Positions 1-10,033 of a DNA stretch of 24,374 nt are shown here, in pieces. This stretch comes from Dimorphilus gyrociliatus (taxonomy: Eukaryota > Annelida > Polychaeta > Dinophilidae), in the NCBI GenBank assembly GCA_904063045.1, contig CAJFCJ010000166.1, positions 1-24,374 of the forward strand, in the 5' to 3' direction. The position numbers and the translations under genes are program-made. The notes under the pieces are model-generated. The model saw only the letters and a list, made by a program, of their open reading frames with translations, was not told where the DNA came from and made no database searches. Positions within the stretch are counted from its first letter, which is position 1; each line of letters opens with the position of its first letter.

Positions 1-12
1 TTTCAAGAATCA

Positions 13-207
13 ATGAAAAATGAATATAAGAAGTTTAAAGATCTAATTGAAAAAATGTATTTGGAAAATCTGGAACATTACCTTGTATTTGAAAATTATG
101 CTAATAATCTTGTATTCTATGCAGACACTTTGATGAAAATGATATCAAAAGATGGATTTCAAAAATCTTTTTGGAAAAATCTGCCAGATTGGACAAGGAT
201 TTGTTGA
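13..207 (+). pseudogene. N-terminal helical fragment of the PLE ORF1
   Basis: A 64-codon open frame rich in Lys, Glu, Leu and Tyr, predicted helical, with no recognisable catalytic motif. It stops at a TGA, and for about 240 bp afterwards only short stop-broken frames follow before coding-like sequence resumes at 451 in the same register. A helical piece, then an acidic linker, then an SGNH-like domain recurs at 15190-16426, so I infer that this is the start, or near the start, of the same kind of ORF1 protein. The true start may lie left of the window. Function unknown; a nucleic-acid-binding or oligomerisation role is only a guess. Confidence 0.4.
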
Positions 208-450
208 TGAAACAAAAGAGAGTTTGATGGATTTGTGTAAGATGTAAAAGTAATGATAAAAACAGGAAAAAGAACAAACCTAACCCTAGTCATCTAGAGA
301 GAAATGGTGTAAGTGACATGGCTGCTATAATAGATATTGTACAAATGGTGAAAAATTAAAGAAATCACAATAATGAAAAAGTTACAACTGATAGTATAAT
401 TAAAGAAATACAAGAAATAAGAAAGATACAAGTCATGCACAATTAAGGAA

Positions 451-1484
451 ATGAAAGGAAATAGGAAATATACAAGTGACAAGGAAATAGAAAAATCATC
501 AGTTGTTGAAAAAGATGAAAGTCATAAGAAATTGAAAGCAACATCTATAATAGAGACACATACAAGTGATAATATTGTAAAAGAAACACTTGTAACAGAG
601 AAGGATGCAAATTATAAGGAAATAGAAGAAACAACTATTCTACAGAAAAATTATGATACTAATATCAAAGATAAAGGGATAGTCTGAAAGAACATCAACA
701 AATTTTTAATGAATTGGAAAGAGAAAATGAACAAAGTATTCTAACAACAATTGATTCTCCAAGTGATAACAAGCCAGAACAAGTGAAAGATGATGAGTTT
801 ATTGCAGAAAAGAGAGACTCTGTTAGTATAACCAATGAAGAAAACAATCAACAAACCAAATCAACTGAATCTAGTATAGAAAGAAATAATGAACAAATAG
901 TAAATACAGCTGAGGAAACCAAGAATAAAACAGCAACTGAAGAAAAGGATAAAAATGAGGAAGAAAGGTTTACAGATCAAATCAGTGTTGAAAATGATCT
1001 TACTGAAATGATGGAAACAGCTACAAATGAAAATGATAACAAATTTTGTTCAAGAGACATTTCAAATGAGACAATCATGGGTGCTTGTGATAAAGAATCT
1101 GTTGTTACAAAATTACATTTGTCAAAAAATTTTGAATTAGGATCACCATTAAAAACATCTTCACCAATAGAAACTACTAACAATATCTCCATTGATTCTA
1201 GTGAACTGGATTTGTTTGATGAAAAAGCCTGGTTGGCATTGGAAGAGATGAGGTCTCAAGATCACTGCAAAGAAGCAAAAAAAATGGGTATAGATGGAGC
1301 CAATGCACTTGTTTTGAGTATGACAGATTGCATCAAAAAATATAAGGGATGGAAAATGATATTGAGGAACAATTATAGAAAAGATAAAAAGCTGATTGAT
1401 ATTTATAGAGAATGGGAAAGAATTTCTTGTCAGACAAGGAGGCAAAAAACTTTTCAAAGTTATTGCCACCAAATATACAAATGA
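451..1484 (+). pseudogene. Acidic low-complexity linker of the PLE ORF1, broken
   Basis: Two open frames (451-687 and 714-1484) separated by a frameshift near 690. Both are rich in Glu, Lys, Asp, Thr, Ser and Asn, and are probably disordered. The first contains a degenerate repeat of about 28 residues, with segments resembling VVEKDESHKK and LVTEKDANYK. The second ends in a more ordered segment with KAWLALEEM and KKYKGWKMIL. At its end it overlaps the next frame (1412-2473), and the reading clearly passes from one to the other near IYREW, so a second frameshift sits around 1415-1430. This is the linker between the helical N-terminus and the SGNH-like domain. No function can be assigned. Confidence 0.45.
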
Positions 1485-2473
1485 AAACAGAATTTTTTAT
1501 GATATCTGACAGTTCATTTAGAGATATTCAAGTCAAAACTATCTCAATATTAGCCTCCAAATATAAAATTGCTAAAAATGGAATATTAATCAACATTAGC
1601 CAATTAAACTATGAAGATATTTTACCCATTTTAATAAACTGGAATATTCAATGTCAATATATATTCATACATACAAATTTAAATTCTCCTAAAGAAACAT
1701 ATGGATTAGCAAAATTTCTAAAGAACAAGTATGGAACTTGCAAGAATGTGATCATAGCCATTCCATTTGGCACAAAACTATTTTCTGCATACAAAGATAT
1801 TCAAATGGCAACTAAGAACCAAGCCACTGTTCTTGATATGACTGATATGAGAAAATTGGGATTTACAGATAATCCAACTGGAAATTCGAAATGTAAACAC
1901 CTGACAAAGAAGGCACAAGAATTTTCAATTGATTTAGTAATGAAAACTTTGCAGAGAATTATCAAAGATCAGAAAGAGGAAACAATGGACATAGATACAT
2001 CAACTAACAAGGTAATATTAATGTCTGGATTTAATTTCTATAAACAATTAAATACTCAATATGTTGTTAATTTGAGCAAATATCAGATTCCAAATGATGT
2101 CAATAGTTTTTTTAATCTTGGTTTAAAGTTTGTACATGAAAGTATAAAACCAGACAAATGGAAGCAATACACATTGTTCAATTTAGAGAGATTCTTTAAA
2201 AAGATATCAATCATTAAAAAACAAAATAAATCAACAAATCTGGAAAATCTTAGATGTATTAACTATCAATGGATACCAAAAGAAGGATTTGAAAGAAATA
2301 TAACATCTGTTGAAAAACTAGATGATACTGATGATGATGATGGTGGTGATGTGACAGTGATGAAATGTTACAATTTTTCAAAGGATGCAGAAAGGCAATT
2401 CAAAGTAATATTTTTAAAGAGAATTCTAATCAAAAACTTGGAAAATTTGACAAAGATTTCTTTAAATCTCTGA
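1412..2473 (+). pseudogene. SGNH-hydrolase-like domain of the PLE ORF, leading into RT
   Basis: A 353-codon frame. Residues 30-190 have the layout of an SGNH/GDSL hydrolase. A block-I-like ISDSSF lies at 31-36. Alternating hydrophobic strands follow, with IFIHTNL near 84-90 where the family has its G-x-N-D block, then NVIIAIPF at 112-119 and VLDMTDM near 140. A final CKHLTKKAQ near 161-169 sits at the block-V position, where catalytic Asp-x-x-His is expected; the Asp is not obvious. Esterase-like SGNH domains are known in ORF1 of CR1-type LINEs, so one here would not be unprecedented in a retroelement. The C-terminal third is acidic (an Asp run from a GAT repeat). A frameshift near 2403 moves the reading into the RT N-terminus. 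The SGNH call rests on pattern only. Confidence 0.5.
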
Positions 2474-3711
2474 GAAAGTTTTTATCCTTAGACATTGTGA
2501 TTAAGCCAGCTGACAAGGATCTTGTGTTGTGATACAAAATACTGAAGATTATATCTACATGTGCAATCAATTACTTTCTGATAATAAACAATATTGTAAA
2601 CTATCAACAACTTCTAATATAAATATTTCTGGTAATAAATTTTTAGATAAGTCAATTTTCTATTATAAAGACCTAATTAAAACATTTAAAGTTACCTTGG
2701 ATGAAAAAGAATATAAACATTTGTTGGATTCTCTGTGTACAAAGAAGCATTCTTTTGAGAATAGAATATTTTATGGCTTACCTAAAATACATAAGGAACC
2801 AGAACAATGGTTGGTTGATGGTAAAATTCCTAAAGGAAGCCTGTTGTTAGAATTTAAGGACAGAATCTTATGAAATATCAAGATATATCTCCCATCACCT
2901 CAAACCAATTAGTATGCTACATTCTTCATATATTGGTAATTCTAAACAACTGTTGATGAACTTAATAGAATAACAATTCCAGATGATGCTCTTTTGGTGA
3001 CTCTGGACATAAAAAGTATGTATACAAACATTGATACTTACACTGGATTGAAAGCTGTAAAATATTTTTTTGAAAAGTATTCCTACAAGCACAGACCTGA
3101 TGATTTTCTTATTCAACTTCTCAAATTCAACTTGCATAAGAATCATTTTAAATTTTTAGATACAATATACTTACAAAAGAGTGGTTGTGCTATGGGTCAA
3201 AGTTATGCTCCTGCTTATGCAAACTTATGGATGGCTTGGGTGGAAGAAGTCTACCTCTTCAACATTAGACCTAAACCTCTATTTTATAAAAGATATTTGG
3301 ATGATATTTTCCTAATTTGGACAGGTAGCATTGATACATTTCATAGCTATCTTCAAAAAGTCAATAATATATTAAAAATTTAAAGTTTGAGGAACAACTA
3401 GTTTTCAATCAATCAACTTTTTAGATTTAATTCTATTTAAAGGAACAAGATTTCTCTCAACAAATCAATTGGATCATCTAACTTTCTTCAAAAATTGTGA
3501 AACATTTCATCAACTTCATAGAACTTCTTTTCATCCTAAACATATCTTTAAAGGACTTTTAAAATCTCAATTCAAAAGATTTCTTAATAACAGCTCCTCT
3601 CCATTTCTATTCTTTCAAACTTGTCAAACTGTGATGAAACCACTTTCCAGTCAAGGCTACAGTGCTAAAGAAATAAGAAAAGCAATACAGTCTGAATTAA
3701 AGACCAAATGA
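2400..3711 (+). pseudogene. Penelope-like reverse transcriptase, frameshifted
   Basis: Copies element RNA into DNA. Conserved PLE motifs appear in order across several frames: DIVIKPADKD (2490-2520), FYGLPKIHKEP (2769-2802), motif A LVTLDIKSMYTNI (2993-3031), GCAMGQSYAPAYANLW (near 3185-3230), the YLDD catalytic box in YKRYLDDIFLIW (3284-3320), INFLDL (near 3412) and FHPKHIFKGLLKSQF (3532-3576). All three catalytic aspartates are present. The frame breaks near 2528 (TGA after DLVL), 2870-2990 (several stops), 3383 and 3408. Each break is bridged by clear family similarity in another frame, so this is a once-functional RT decayed by small indels. Homopolymer errors in the assembly are an alternative for some of them. 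PLE is favoured over LINE or LTR RT by the PADK, YGLPKIHK and FHPKH signatures. Confidence 0.9.
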
Positions 3712-4683
3712 AGAAAGAAAACTATGAAAGAGTGTTGGAAGAAAATAGAAAGACACAGTGGAATATTCCAAAGGAATTAAGAATATATTTTAACATAAGA
3801 AAAAAGATATTCTGCCCTCTAAACATGAATTTCATTTATAGGAAAAACTGTGTAGATTTAATTACAGATAACTCAAAAGTATTTCTATTACAATGTAAAG
3901 AATGTGGACAAATGATGTACTTTTCTATACAGCAACATAAAAAAATCAGCATCTTACAAACACTTAAATACCTTCTATCAAGAAAATATTTGGAATTGAA
4001 TAATATTGACCTAGTAGAAAACTATATCCAGCATCAACATTTTGCAGAAAATCAATTTAATATTTCCTTATGAACAATTGCAAAGAGATAAATCAACAAT
4101 TGAAATGAACAGATATATTTATCTCTTGAATATGAAAAATGTCATGTATTATCCCTTTGGCTTAGCCAGATATACCAGTTGTCCAGTATATTCAAAGCTA
4201 CCATTAATTATGCCTTATAGAAATGATCATGGACCAGTGTTAAAAAAATTAACAAAAACCTATAAATTATTAAGTGATAAGAATTCCATATTTAAAAACA
4301 TTCCTCTGATATTTGCTTTTACAAACAACATAAATAGTTATTTTCAATTAATTCATAAAAACATTTATTTTAAACAGGAACAAAATATGTCTACTTCCTT
4401 ATTTCATAAAAGAAATACAACTAGTACAGATTCATCAGAAAAATGTCATTTTTCACTAAATAAAACAGGAACATCAACAATTAAACATTTTTATAAAAAG
4501 AAGAATGCAGAAGAAACATCTTCACTTAGTGCACCACCTCAACCAGGAAAAAAACCAAAGTTTGATACAATTACAAGAAAATTCACTATGAAGAGGAAGA
4601 TGGAGAAGGAAACAGACGAACATAAACCAGTAGTTGCAGAGAAGATGGTTAGAACTGGAAGAAGAATTAAGAAGAAACTTTAA
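3708..4683 (+). pseudogene. C-terminal part of the PLE protein, possible GIY-YIG remnant
   Basis: Two frames (3708-4073 and 4042-4683) joined by a frameshift near 4070. The first contains VFLLQCKECGQMMYF, which resembles the strand and CxxC region opening the GIY-YIG endonuclease of canonical PLEs, and later IQHQHF, where those proteins have a conserved His-Phe. The second opens with a segment ending in YYPFGLARY, like the terminal P-x-GLN of that endonuclease. The GIY and YIG tyrosines themselves are not recognisable. Next come LPLIMPYRND and LKKLTKTYKLLSDKN, resembling the connector that normally lies between RT and endonuclease in PLEs, so the order may be altered. The last 60 residues are Lys/Arg-rich (for example RTGRRIKKKL), like a nuclear localisation or nucleic-acid-binding tail. 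Confidence 0.5.
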
Positions 4684-4775
4684 ACTTTCAATATTTTTAA
4701 TTAGTTGTTTTCCTTTGAATATTTGTTTGTTTGCTTCATAATAATTTGCTTTTCACTGCATATATCTGTACAACA

Positions 4776-4778
<3 letters not shown>

Positions 4779-4820
<42 letters not shown>
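4779..4820. repeat. (TA)n microsatellite
   Basis: An uninterrupted alternating TA tract of about 42 bp between the end of the PLE C-terminal frame and the next ORF. The surrounding 240 bp is AT-rich with no coding signal. Confidence 0.95.
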
Positions 4821-4822
<2 letters not shown>

Positions 4823-4926
4823 TATTCTATGTATTCTTAGATTTGTTCAGTTCATATCTATAATATTCTTTTTGTGTAGAATATACTAAATTTTACTAAA
4901 TTATTTGTTTTTATAGATTTTCTATA

Positions 4927-5990
4927 ATGGCAAATAATACTCCACAAAATCAAATTGAAAGAATAGAAAATGATGCAATTCTTATCAATCAAATAATTGA
5001 TATTGAACATTTTTTACCACCATCTTTTCAACAATTTTTTAACTTTGGAACATTTTATAATCATCTTCAAAGATTTAGAAGAGATGACAGAAATCATCCT
5101 CCAATTTTTGATGCAAGTAAATTTGAAAAAGATACTGTAGACAAACTGATGAAATTTAAACAATTTTGTGATGAAAAAATGTGGCTTGTTGAACAACACC
5201 AAGTAAATAATATAAATAAACAACAACTTGGAGAAGTGATATTAAGATATTTGAATGGTACTGACCAGCTTGTAAGATTTAATAATACAATCAAAGTTAA
5301 TAGAAGAAAACATTTCAATGTTGGTGAACTACTAGCATCTTTTGCAGATATTGGAGTGAATTTAACAGAAGGGGAAATGGAAAATCTTATGAAAATTCAA
5401 CAACCAGCAGTGAAATTTACTACCAACTGTAATTTGCTTCTCTTAACAGTGCTAGTTTGAGTGATTTGGATTTGTTTCAAATAGAAGATGTTAAGAGGAA
5501 TATCAATTTTCATGGAAATATTTTGATTGTAAATATTTGTGGATTAACATTTGAAAATTGCAAAGAAATCTTATCAAAATGGAAGATAAAAACTAACATT
5601 GTAGCTCTACATATTCCTTTTGACACCATTAATGATATTGATGATAATTTTCCAGCTATTTATCAAAGTAATGGAAATATTAAGGAATGTATGCTGTTTA
5701 TATCATACAAAGTTCAGGATAATTTTAATAATCAACAATTTCTACCAGAAAGGTTAAAAAAAATGTTTACAAATATTGTTTATATCAATGGCATTATAAG
5801 AGGAGATCCTTTTCATAGAAGACTCCAACAGGACAAGATATCTCCTTTAAGAAATATTGTTCAACATTTAATTTTTAATGAGATATTAGTGAACACTAAA
5901 GATGTGATGGAACAACAACAAAGAAGAACTGGAAGAAGAAGATTAAACAGACAAGATATTCAGGCTATAGAGGAACAACACAATGAGTGA
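4927..5990 (+). pseudogene. Second SGNH-like ORF downstream of the PLE RT
   Basis: Frames 4927-5460 and 5457-5990 read as one protein of about 354 residues with a frameshift near 5445 (reading passes from NCNLLLL into LSDLDLFQIED). The N-terminal half is helical and the C-terminal half is alpha/beta. ILIVNICGLTFENCKEIL, then W, then HIPF matches, position by position, ILINISQLNYEDILPIL, W and HTNL of the frame at 1412-2473, so the two share a fold. The C-terminus RRTGRRRLNRQD is basic. A second, independent copy lies at 23946-24374 on the minus strand. ATG 4927 follows a TTTTATAG that could be a 3' splice site. It may be a second protein of the element or the ORF1 of a tandem neighbour. Catalytic SGNH residues are not evident. 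Function unknown. Confidence 0.55.
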
Positions 5991-6611
5991 AATTAACAAA
6001 CCTATCAAAACTAAATTTCAATCTCTGTATATTTTATATAAACACTTTGATATTTCTAACACAGTGTTAGGTTTTGGACTTAGAAAAATTTCGACTGAAA
6101 AAAGTTGATAAATTTTTCAAAAATATTCCAAGTCCAAATTGGAGGTGAAATCACCCCTTATCTTAGATTCAGTTATATTTCATGGTGCGGTAATGAATAT
6201 GGCTCTGGACCGCCCCATGCAAATAGGATTGGCCATATATGTACAGAGGAAGGAACATAGAATTGAATCTAGGTCTTCTTCTGTTACATTTTATGAAAAG
6301 TGACTTACCTGATTATTATACCTGTGATTTTTGAAAGGTTACCCTCTAATTACTATAGAACGTAGGGTCGAGATACTGGTGATAGAGTCTAAGGCTGCCA
6401 GTCAGCCATCCTCACCTACCACCGTTAACTTCAAAGCTCCATAGCTCAGCAACCGCTGGGGCCGATTTCGTTCAAATTTTGCACAGTTGCTCAGTTCAAT
6501 TAGATCTAGCACTGTGTAAAATTTCATAACAATCGGAGCAAGTTGAAATTTCAACTTTCGTCAGTGGTCGACTTGCTTTACTGACCACCAAATAGGTGAT
6601 TTGTAGCAAAA

Positions 6612-6702
6612 AAAGTGTGGGATTGAACCAGTACCTATCCTAAGGTATAGTAAGCCTCTCAGAGATCAGTCTGGTGGCAAGCTAACCAGCCACTTTTCCC
6701 CT
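6612..6702 (-). other. tRNA-like Pol III promoter in repeat copy 1
   Basis: On the minus strand, an A-box-like TGGCTGGTTAGCTTGCC (6692-6676) is followed by a canonical B box GGTTCAATCCC (6629-6619). Between them is an anticodon-arm-like CAGA/TCTG stem and room for a long variable arm, recalling Leu or Ser tRNAs. The acceptor stem does not pair well, so this is a tRNA-derived SINE-type head or tRNA relic and not a functional tRNA. A T-run just after the B box could terminate Pol III. Confidence 0.6.
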
Positions 6703-6960
6703 CTCACTTGATAAAGGAGGAATACCTCCGAAATATTGTGAGTTTTAATCTGGTGACATTGTTTTAGTTGCTAAATACAGGTTCTCTTCACCCTTGTGGA
6801 GAATTTGTAAGTGGTTTTGTTGGAGATACAGTTACAGCTTAGGCTGGGGAATTGCTACTCAAGATAGCAACTCCTCAATAGCTACACCAACCCTTAGCCA
6901 AAGCTTGGTTATAAGTGTGTGAGCACTTTTGGGATTACCAGTCTGTACTGATTGTGCTAA

Positions 6961-7006
6961 TCCCTAACCCCAAGACCTAACCCTAACCTAACCCTAACCC
7001 TAATCC
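6961..7006. repeat. Telomere-like CCCTAA tract at the end of repeat copy 1
   Basis: Degenerate run of CCCTAA and CCTAA units interspersed with CCCCAAGACCTAA. Interstitial telomere-like sequence; the same irregular pattern, reversed, starts copies 2 and 3, so it belongs to the repeat. Confidence 0.9.
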
Positions 7007-7495
7007 CATTCATAAGTAGTTTCAAAATAATTTCTCCACATATATCAATGGCATTACCAGAAGCATCTCTAGCAATCTTTATGGATTGTTCTGGGAAAGA
7101 TGCTTTGCCTTGAATATGTTTCACCACCCTTTTGCAGATAAATGATCTGTCACTGCCACTATCGATTAATGCATCAAACGGGAACCCTGTATTTGTTTTG
7201 AAATTTCCAACGAATGTAGCAGAATTTCGTCCACTTGGTTTGCTCTTTAATAATTGACAAGTAGATTCATCACTGTCAGAAAAGCATAAAATATCCTGGA
7301 TGTCATCACTATCTGAGGGACTTTCATTTTCATGGATATCTAGTTTTTGTAACTTGGGTTCTTCCTCTAAGACCAGCTGTGGTGGTTGAGGTTTCTGACA
7401 CCAAGAATTTCCTTGTGGAAAATTCTGTCTTTTGAATTTTGTGGTTGACCACTTTGGTTTTTGAGTCTCTTTGTACTTAGACTGCTTGGGGTCAG
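7006..7495 (-). pseudogene. Retropepsin (aspartic protease) part of the LTR element
   Basis: A stop-free minus-strand frame of about 163 codons with no early ATG, because it is the continuation of gag beyond the MULE insertion. The first half is Ser, Asp, Glu and Pro-rich. The second half contains FDALIDSGSDRSFI (near 7175-7134), the active-site strand of retropepsins with the catalytic Asp in D-S-G, followed by sequence that keeps the family's alternating hydrophobic pattern. It would process the Gag-Pol polyprotein. The frame runs without interruption into the TTAGGG-type tract, where homology ends. The frame itself is intact, but it is severed from gag and lacks RT, so it cannot be functional. 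No CCHC knuckle is visible. Confidence 0.8.
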
Positions 7496-7511
7496 GTCAG
7501 AACGCCCCACT
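7496..7511 (+). repeat. MULE left terminal inverted repeat
   Basis: GTCAGAACGCCCCACT, an exact reverse complement of 9944-9959. The flanking five bases GTCAG duplicate the repeat's own first five bases. Confidence 0.9.
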
Positions 7512-7690
7512 CTCTTTAGAGAATTATAGAAAACAATGCTGAGAGAAAAATATTCTTAAATACCAGTTATTATAAATATTTTTACCAGTTTTTTTTTATC
7601 AGTTTATTCTCAGAAATTGTGTTGCTTAAATATAATTCATCTTAGTATAATTAATTTTTTTGCTGTTAATGTCTCACTGAAAAAAGGAGG

Positions 7691-9788
7691 ATGAATTTAA
7701 AAACTTGTTGGAAATGTATGAAGAAGTTTCATTGGACTCAAAAGAAGTTTAGATGCAAATTATGTAGGCACTTTTACCATGCTGAATGTTCAAATAGTCA
7801 GATTTTATTCTTTAATATTTCTTTTCTATTTAACCATTTCCTCAGATGCAGATTATTGTATAGACTGTTTTAATATAAAAAACAAAAAGCTAATTGTTAA
7901 AATAAAAAAGCTGGAAAACAAAAAATCACCAACATGTTCAAAAGTATTTGGAAATGAAACTGTTAGTGAAAGTTCAAGTTCTGAACAGGTACAAAATATT
8001 TAACAAATATCTGTTAAAAAAACTATTTAATGTTTTACTATAGCTGAGGTTATCTTTTGACTTTGAATCTAATTTCCCTGATGTTTCAAGTACTCCAGGG
8101 AATAATGGAATGGAGAGTTGTGATAAAGATATTGATATTGATAATGATGGAATTTCAAGAGAAGATCAACATCAACCTGCTAAAATTGTTACAGAAAATA
8201 GTCCAGTTGTAAGAAGAATTGATATAAATAATGAATCTTCTTTTAATGATACAAGAGAGCTTTGTCTAAATGATAATTTAAAACATGATTTTGAAATATT
8301 TAAGAATGGGAGCAGAAAAGGAAAAGATATTCTTCACAATAATTTTACTTATACTGTAAAAAGATCAACTAAAACAACCATTACCTGGAAATGTAGTCAA
8401 AGAACTAAAAAATCACCATGTCTTGCATCTGTAATTCAAAAAGATTTAAAGTTCATTTTGAAAAATTCTAATCACATTCACAAAAGAGAGAAAAATGATA
8501 TGAGAAAAATTATTGAAGCAAGGTTAAATTTAAAGGAAGCTGCAATTATTGATAAAGACAAATCTGGTAAAAGAATTGCAGAAGATATCAGCCTGAAGTT
8601 CAGAAAGGATATTTCTCATATTCCAAGCATTGATGTCATGAAAAGATCTGCTAATAGATACAGAGAAGGTGCCAGACCAAAGCACCCAGAAAACATTATG
8701 TTTGAATTAAATTTAAATGAAATTCCAGATAATTTTTTCTTAAAAGATATAAAAGGGAAGAAAAGCTGAAACATGATGTTTGCAACTGACCATCAAATTA
8801 AATTATTGAAACATTGTAAGATATGGTTTATTGATGCCACATTTAAAATTGTGAGAAAACCTTTTTACCAATTGTTTACAATTCATGGATTTATAAGAAA
8901 AGAAGGTGAATATAAACAAGTTCCTTTAATGTTTGTCCTCATGACAGGAAAGAAGAAGAAACATTATTCATTGATATTTGAGGTTGGCTTTCTAAAGTAA
9001 ATATTTGAGTAAAAATTCTAAAGATATATTTTTCTTTACAAGGAGTTAAAAATCTTAATAGATGGAAAAAGCCCAAAAAAGTTTGTTCTTGATTTTGAAA
9101 AAGCTCTTTGGATATCTTTAAAAAATGCTTTTGTTGATTCTGATCTACAAGGATGTGCTTTTCATTTTAAACAAGCAATTCTTAAAAACATACAGGTAAA
9201 TTAAAGTAATTATAACAATTCTGTTACAGATTTAATTTGTGAAATTAAGAAATTAACAAATACAAATTTTCTTTTTAGAAATTAGGATACATCAAGGACT
9301 ATAAAATGAAAGGTTATAAAGGAAATGTGTTAAGAAAACTAATGTGTCTAGCATACTTACCAGCATCATTCATCAAACAAAAGTTTTATCAAATTAAAGA
9401 GGAACTTTTGGAACTGAATTTATATGCTGATCTTCTTGAGTATATGGAATCTACTTATAATGAAAGCAATATTTGGAAACCAGAAAATTGGTCAGTTTAT
9501 AAATTAATAGTTCGTACAAATAATCATGTAGAGTCTTGGCACACAAGAATCAATCAAAATTTGAAAAGCAATGAAAACTTTTATACTCTTATCACTGAAC
9601 TTCATAGAGAAAGCAGCCTTATTGAAGTTTATGAGGATATGTTGGTGGAAAATAAAATGAGACAGAATCAGAAGAATAAATATAAAGATTTGCAGGATAT
9701 TATCTTTGAGTTGTGGAAGAAGTTTGAAGAAAGAGAATTAAGTTTAGATAATCTCTTAAAGGGTTTAATTGACTTGAACATTGCTTGA
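7691..9788 (+). pseudogene. MULE transposase, five exons, one in-frame stop
   Basis: Exons by splice signals and homology: 7691-7796, 7846-7988, 8044-8982, 9043-9195, 9279-9788 (introns 49, 55, 60 and 83 nt; donors GTCAGA, GTACAA, GTTGGC, GTAAAT). The first two exons make a PHD-like zinc finger (CWKC, CKLC, FYHAEC, then YCIDC after splicing). Exon 3 carries a FLYWCH-type finger (near FTYTVKRSTKTTITWKCS), then the DDE nuclease. The catalytic residues are Asp in WFIDATF, Asp in VLDFEKA and Glu in NNHVESWH, with the MULE signature CAFHFKQ between the last two. Cuts and joins transposon ends in the nucleus. A single TGA at 8767-8769, in frame between FLYWCH and DDE, is the only inactivating change seen, so the copy is young or weakly decayed. 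The donors GTCAGA and GTTGGC are weak. Confidence 0.85.
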
Positions 9789-9943
9789 AAAATTATTTCT
9801 TTTTTTGTGATCACTTATTATATTTGTTTAAGCTTTTGTACTTTAAGACAAAAAATACATTATGCATATATATTTTTATATTCAATTGACTTTTTTTAAT
9901 TTAATAAGTACAGCATTAAAAAATATTATGTTCTTCAAAAATC

Positions 9944-10033
9944 AGTGGGGCGTTCTGACTCATGAGTGGGGTGCTCGAAATCAAGAATGGGGCATTCTGA
10001 CCCAAAATTGGGGTGTTCTGACCCTAAGCTGGC
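9944..10033 (-). repeat. MULE right TIR with tandem degenerate TIR units
   Basis: The exact right TIR (9944-9959) is followed by roughly three more diverged 21-22 nt units, each of the form TGGGG-x-x-TTCTGA, near 9965, 9987 and 10009. Only the right end is expanded in this way. The units do not resemble LTR-element gag and displace it, so they belong to the transposon or arose by slippage at its end. Confidence 0.75.

Larger units (their letters stand above)
6056..7006 (-). repeat. ~950-bp TTAGGG-ended repeat, copy 1 (inverted relative to copy 2)
   Basis: Matches 17611-18580 in reverse complement over almost its whole length with scattered substitutions. One end is the near-palindrome CTAACACAGTGTTAG (6056-6070), abutting the sequence after the SGNH-like ORF. 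The other end is a CCCTAA-rich tract abutting the LTR element's protease frame, so the repeat is inserted into, or recombined with, both neighbours. Inside are a tRNA-like Pol III promoter, the 18-bp perfect palindrome AAGTTGAAATTTCAACTT (6540-6557), the hairpin GGAGGAATACCTCC (6716-6729) and a TTGCTA/TAGCAA hairpin near 6851-6869. There is no long ORF. It is a non-autonomous repeat of unknown class. Confidence 0.85.
7496..9959 (+). mobile_element. MULE-type DNA transposon inserted into LTR-element gag
   Basis: Bounded by a perfect 16-bp terminal inverted repeat, GTCAGAACGCCCCACT at 7496-7511 and its reverse complement at 9944-9959. It contains one intron-bearing transposase gene on the + strand (7691-9788). 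The ~2.46 kb between the repeats splits the minus-strand Gag/protease coding region of the host LTR element. No clean 9-bp target duplication is visible next to the 16-bp repeats. The right end carries extra degenerate TIR-like units out to about 10030, so the true right boundary is uncertain. Confidence 0.85.

Noticed and set aside
977-1472. Minus-strand ORFs opposite the PLE linker and SGNH-like region
   Set aside because: Antisense shadows of the + strand coding sequence.
5144-5200. CTGATGA near 5146 as a second hammerhead ribozyme
   Set aside because: No GAAA core with pairing stems follows at a usable distance, and the site lies within coding sequence.
5014-5318. Two minus-strand ORFs opposite the second SGNH-like ORF
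   Set aside because: Hydrophobic antisense frames caused by AT-rich coding sequence on the + strand.
6612-6702. Functional tRNA gene
   Set aside because: A and B boxes and part of the anticodon arm are present, but the acceptor stem does not pair, and two diverged copies sit in a repeat.
6961-7006. Chromosome end or true telomere
   Set aside because: The telomere-like tracts are short, irregular, internal and occur in both orientations as part of a dispersed repeat.
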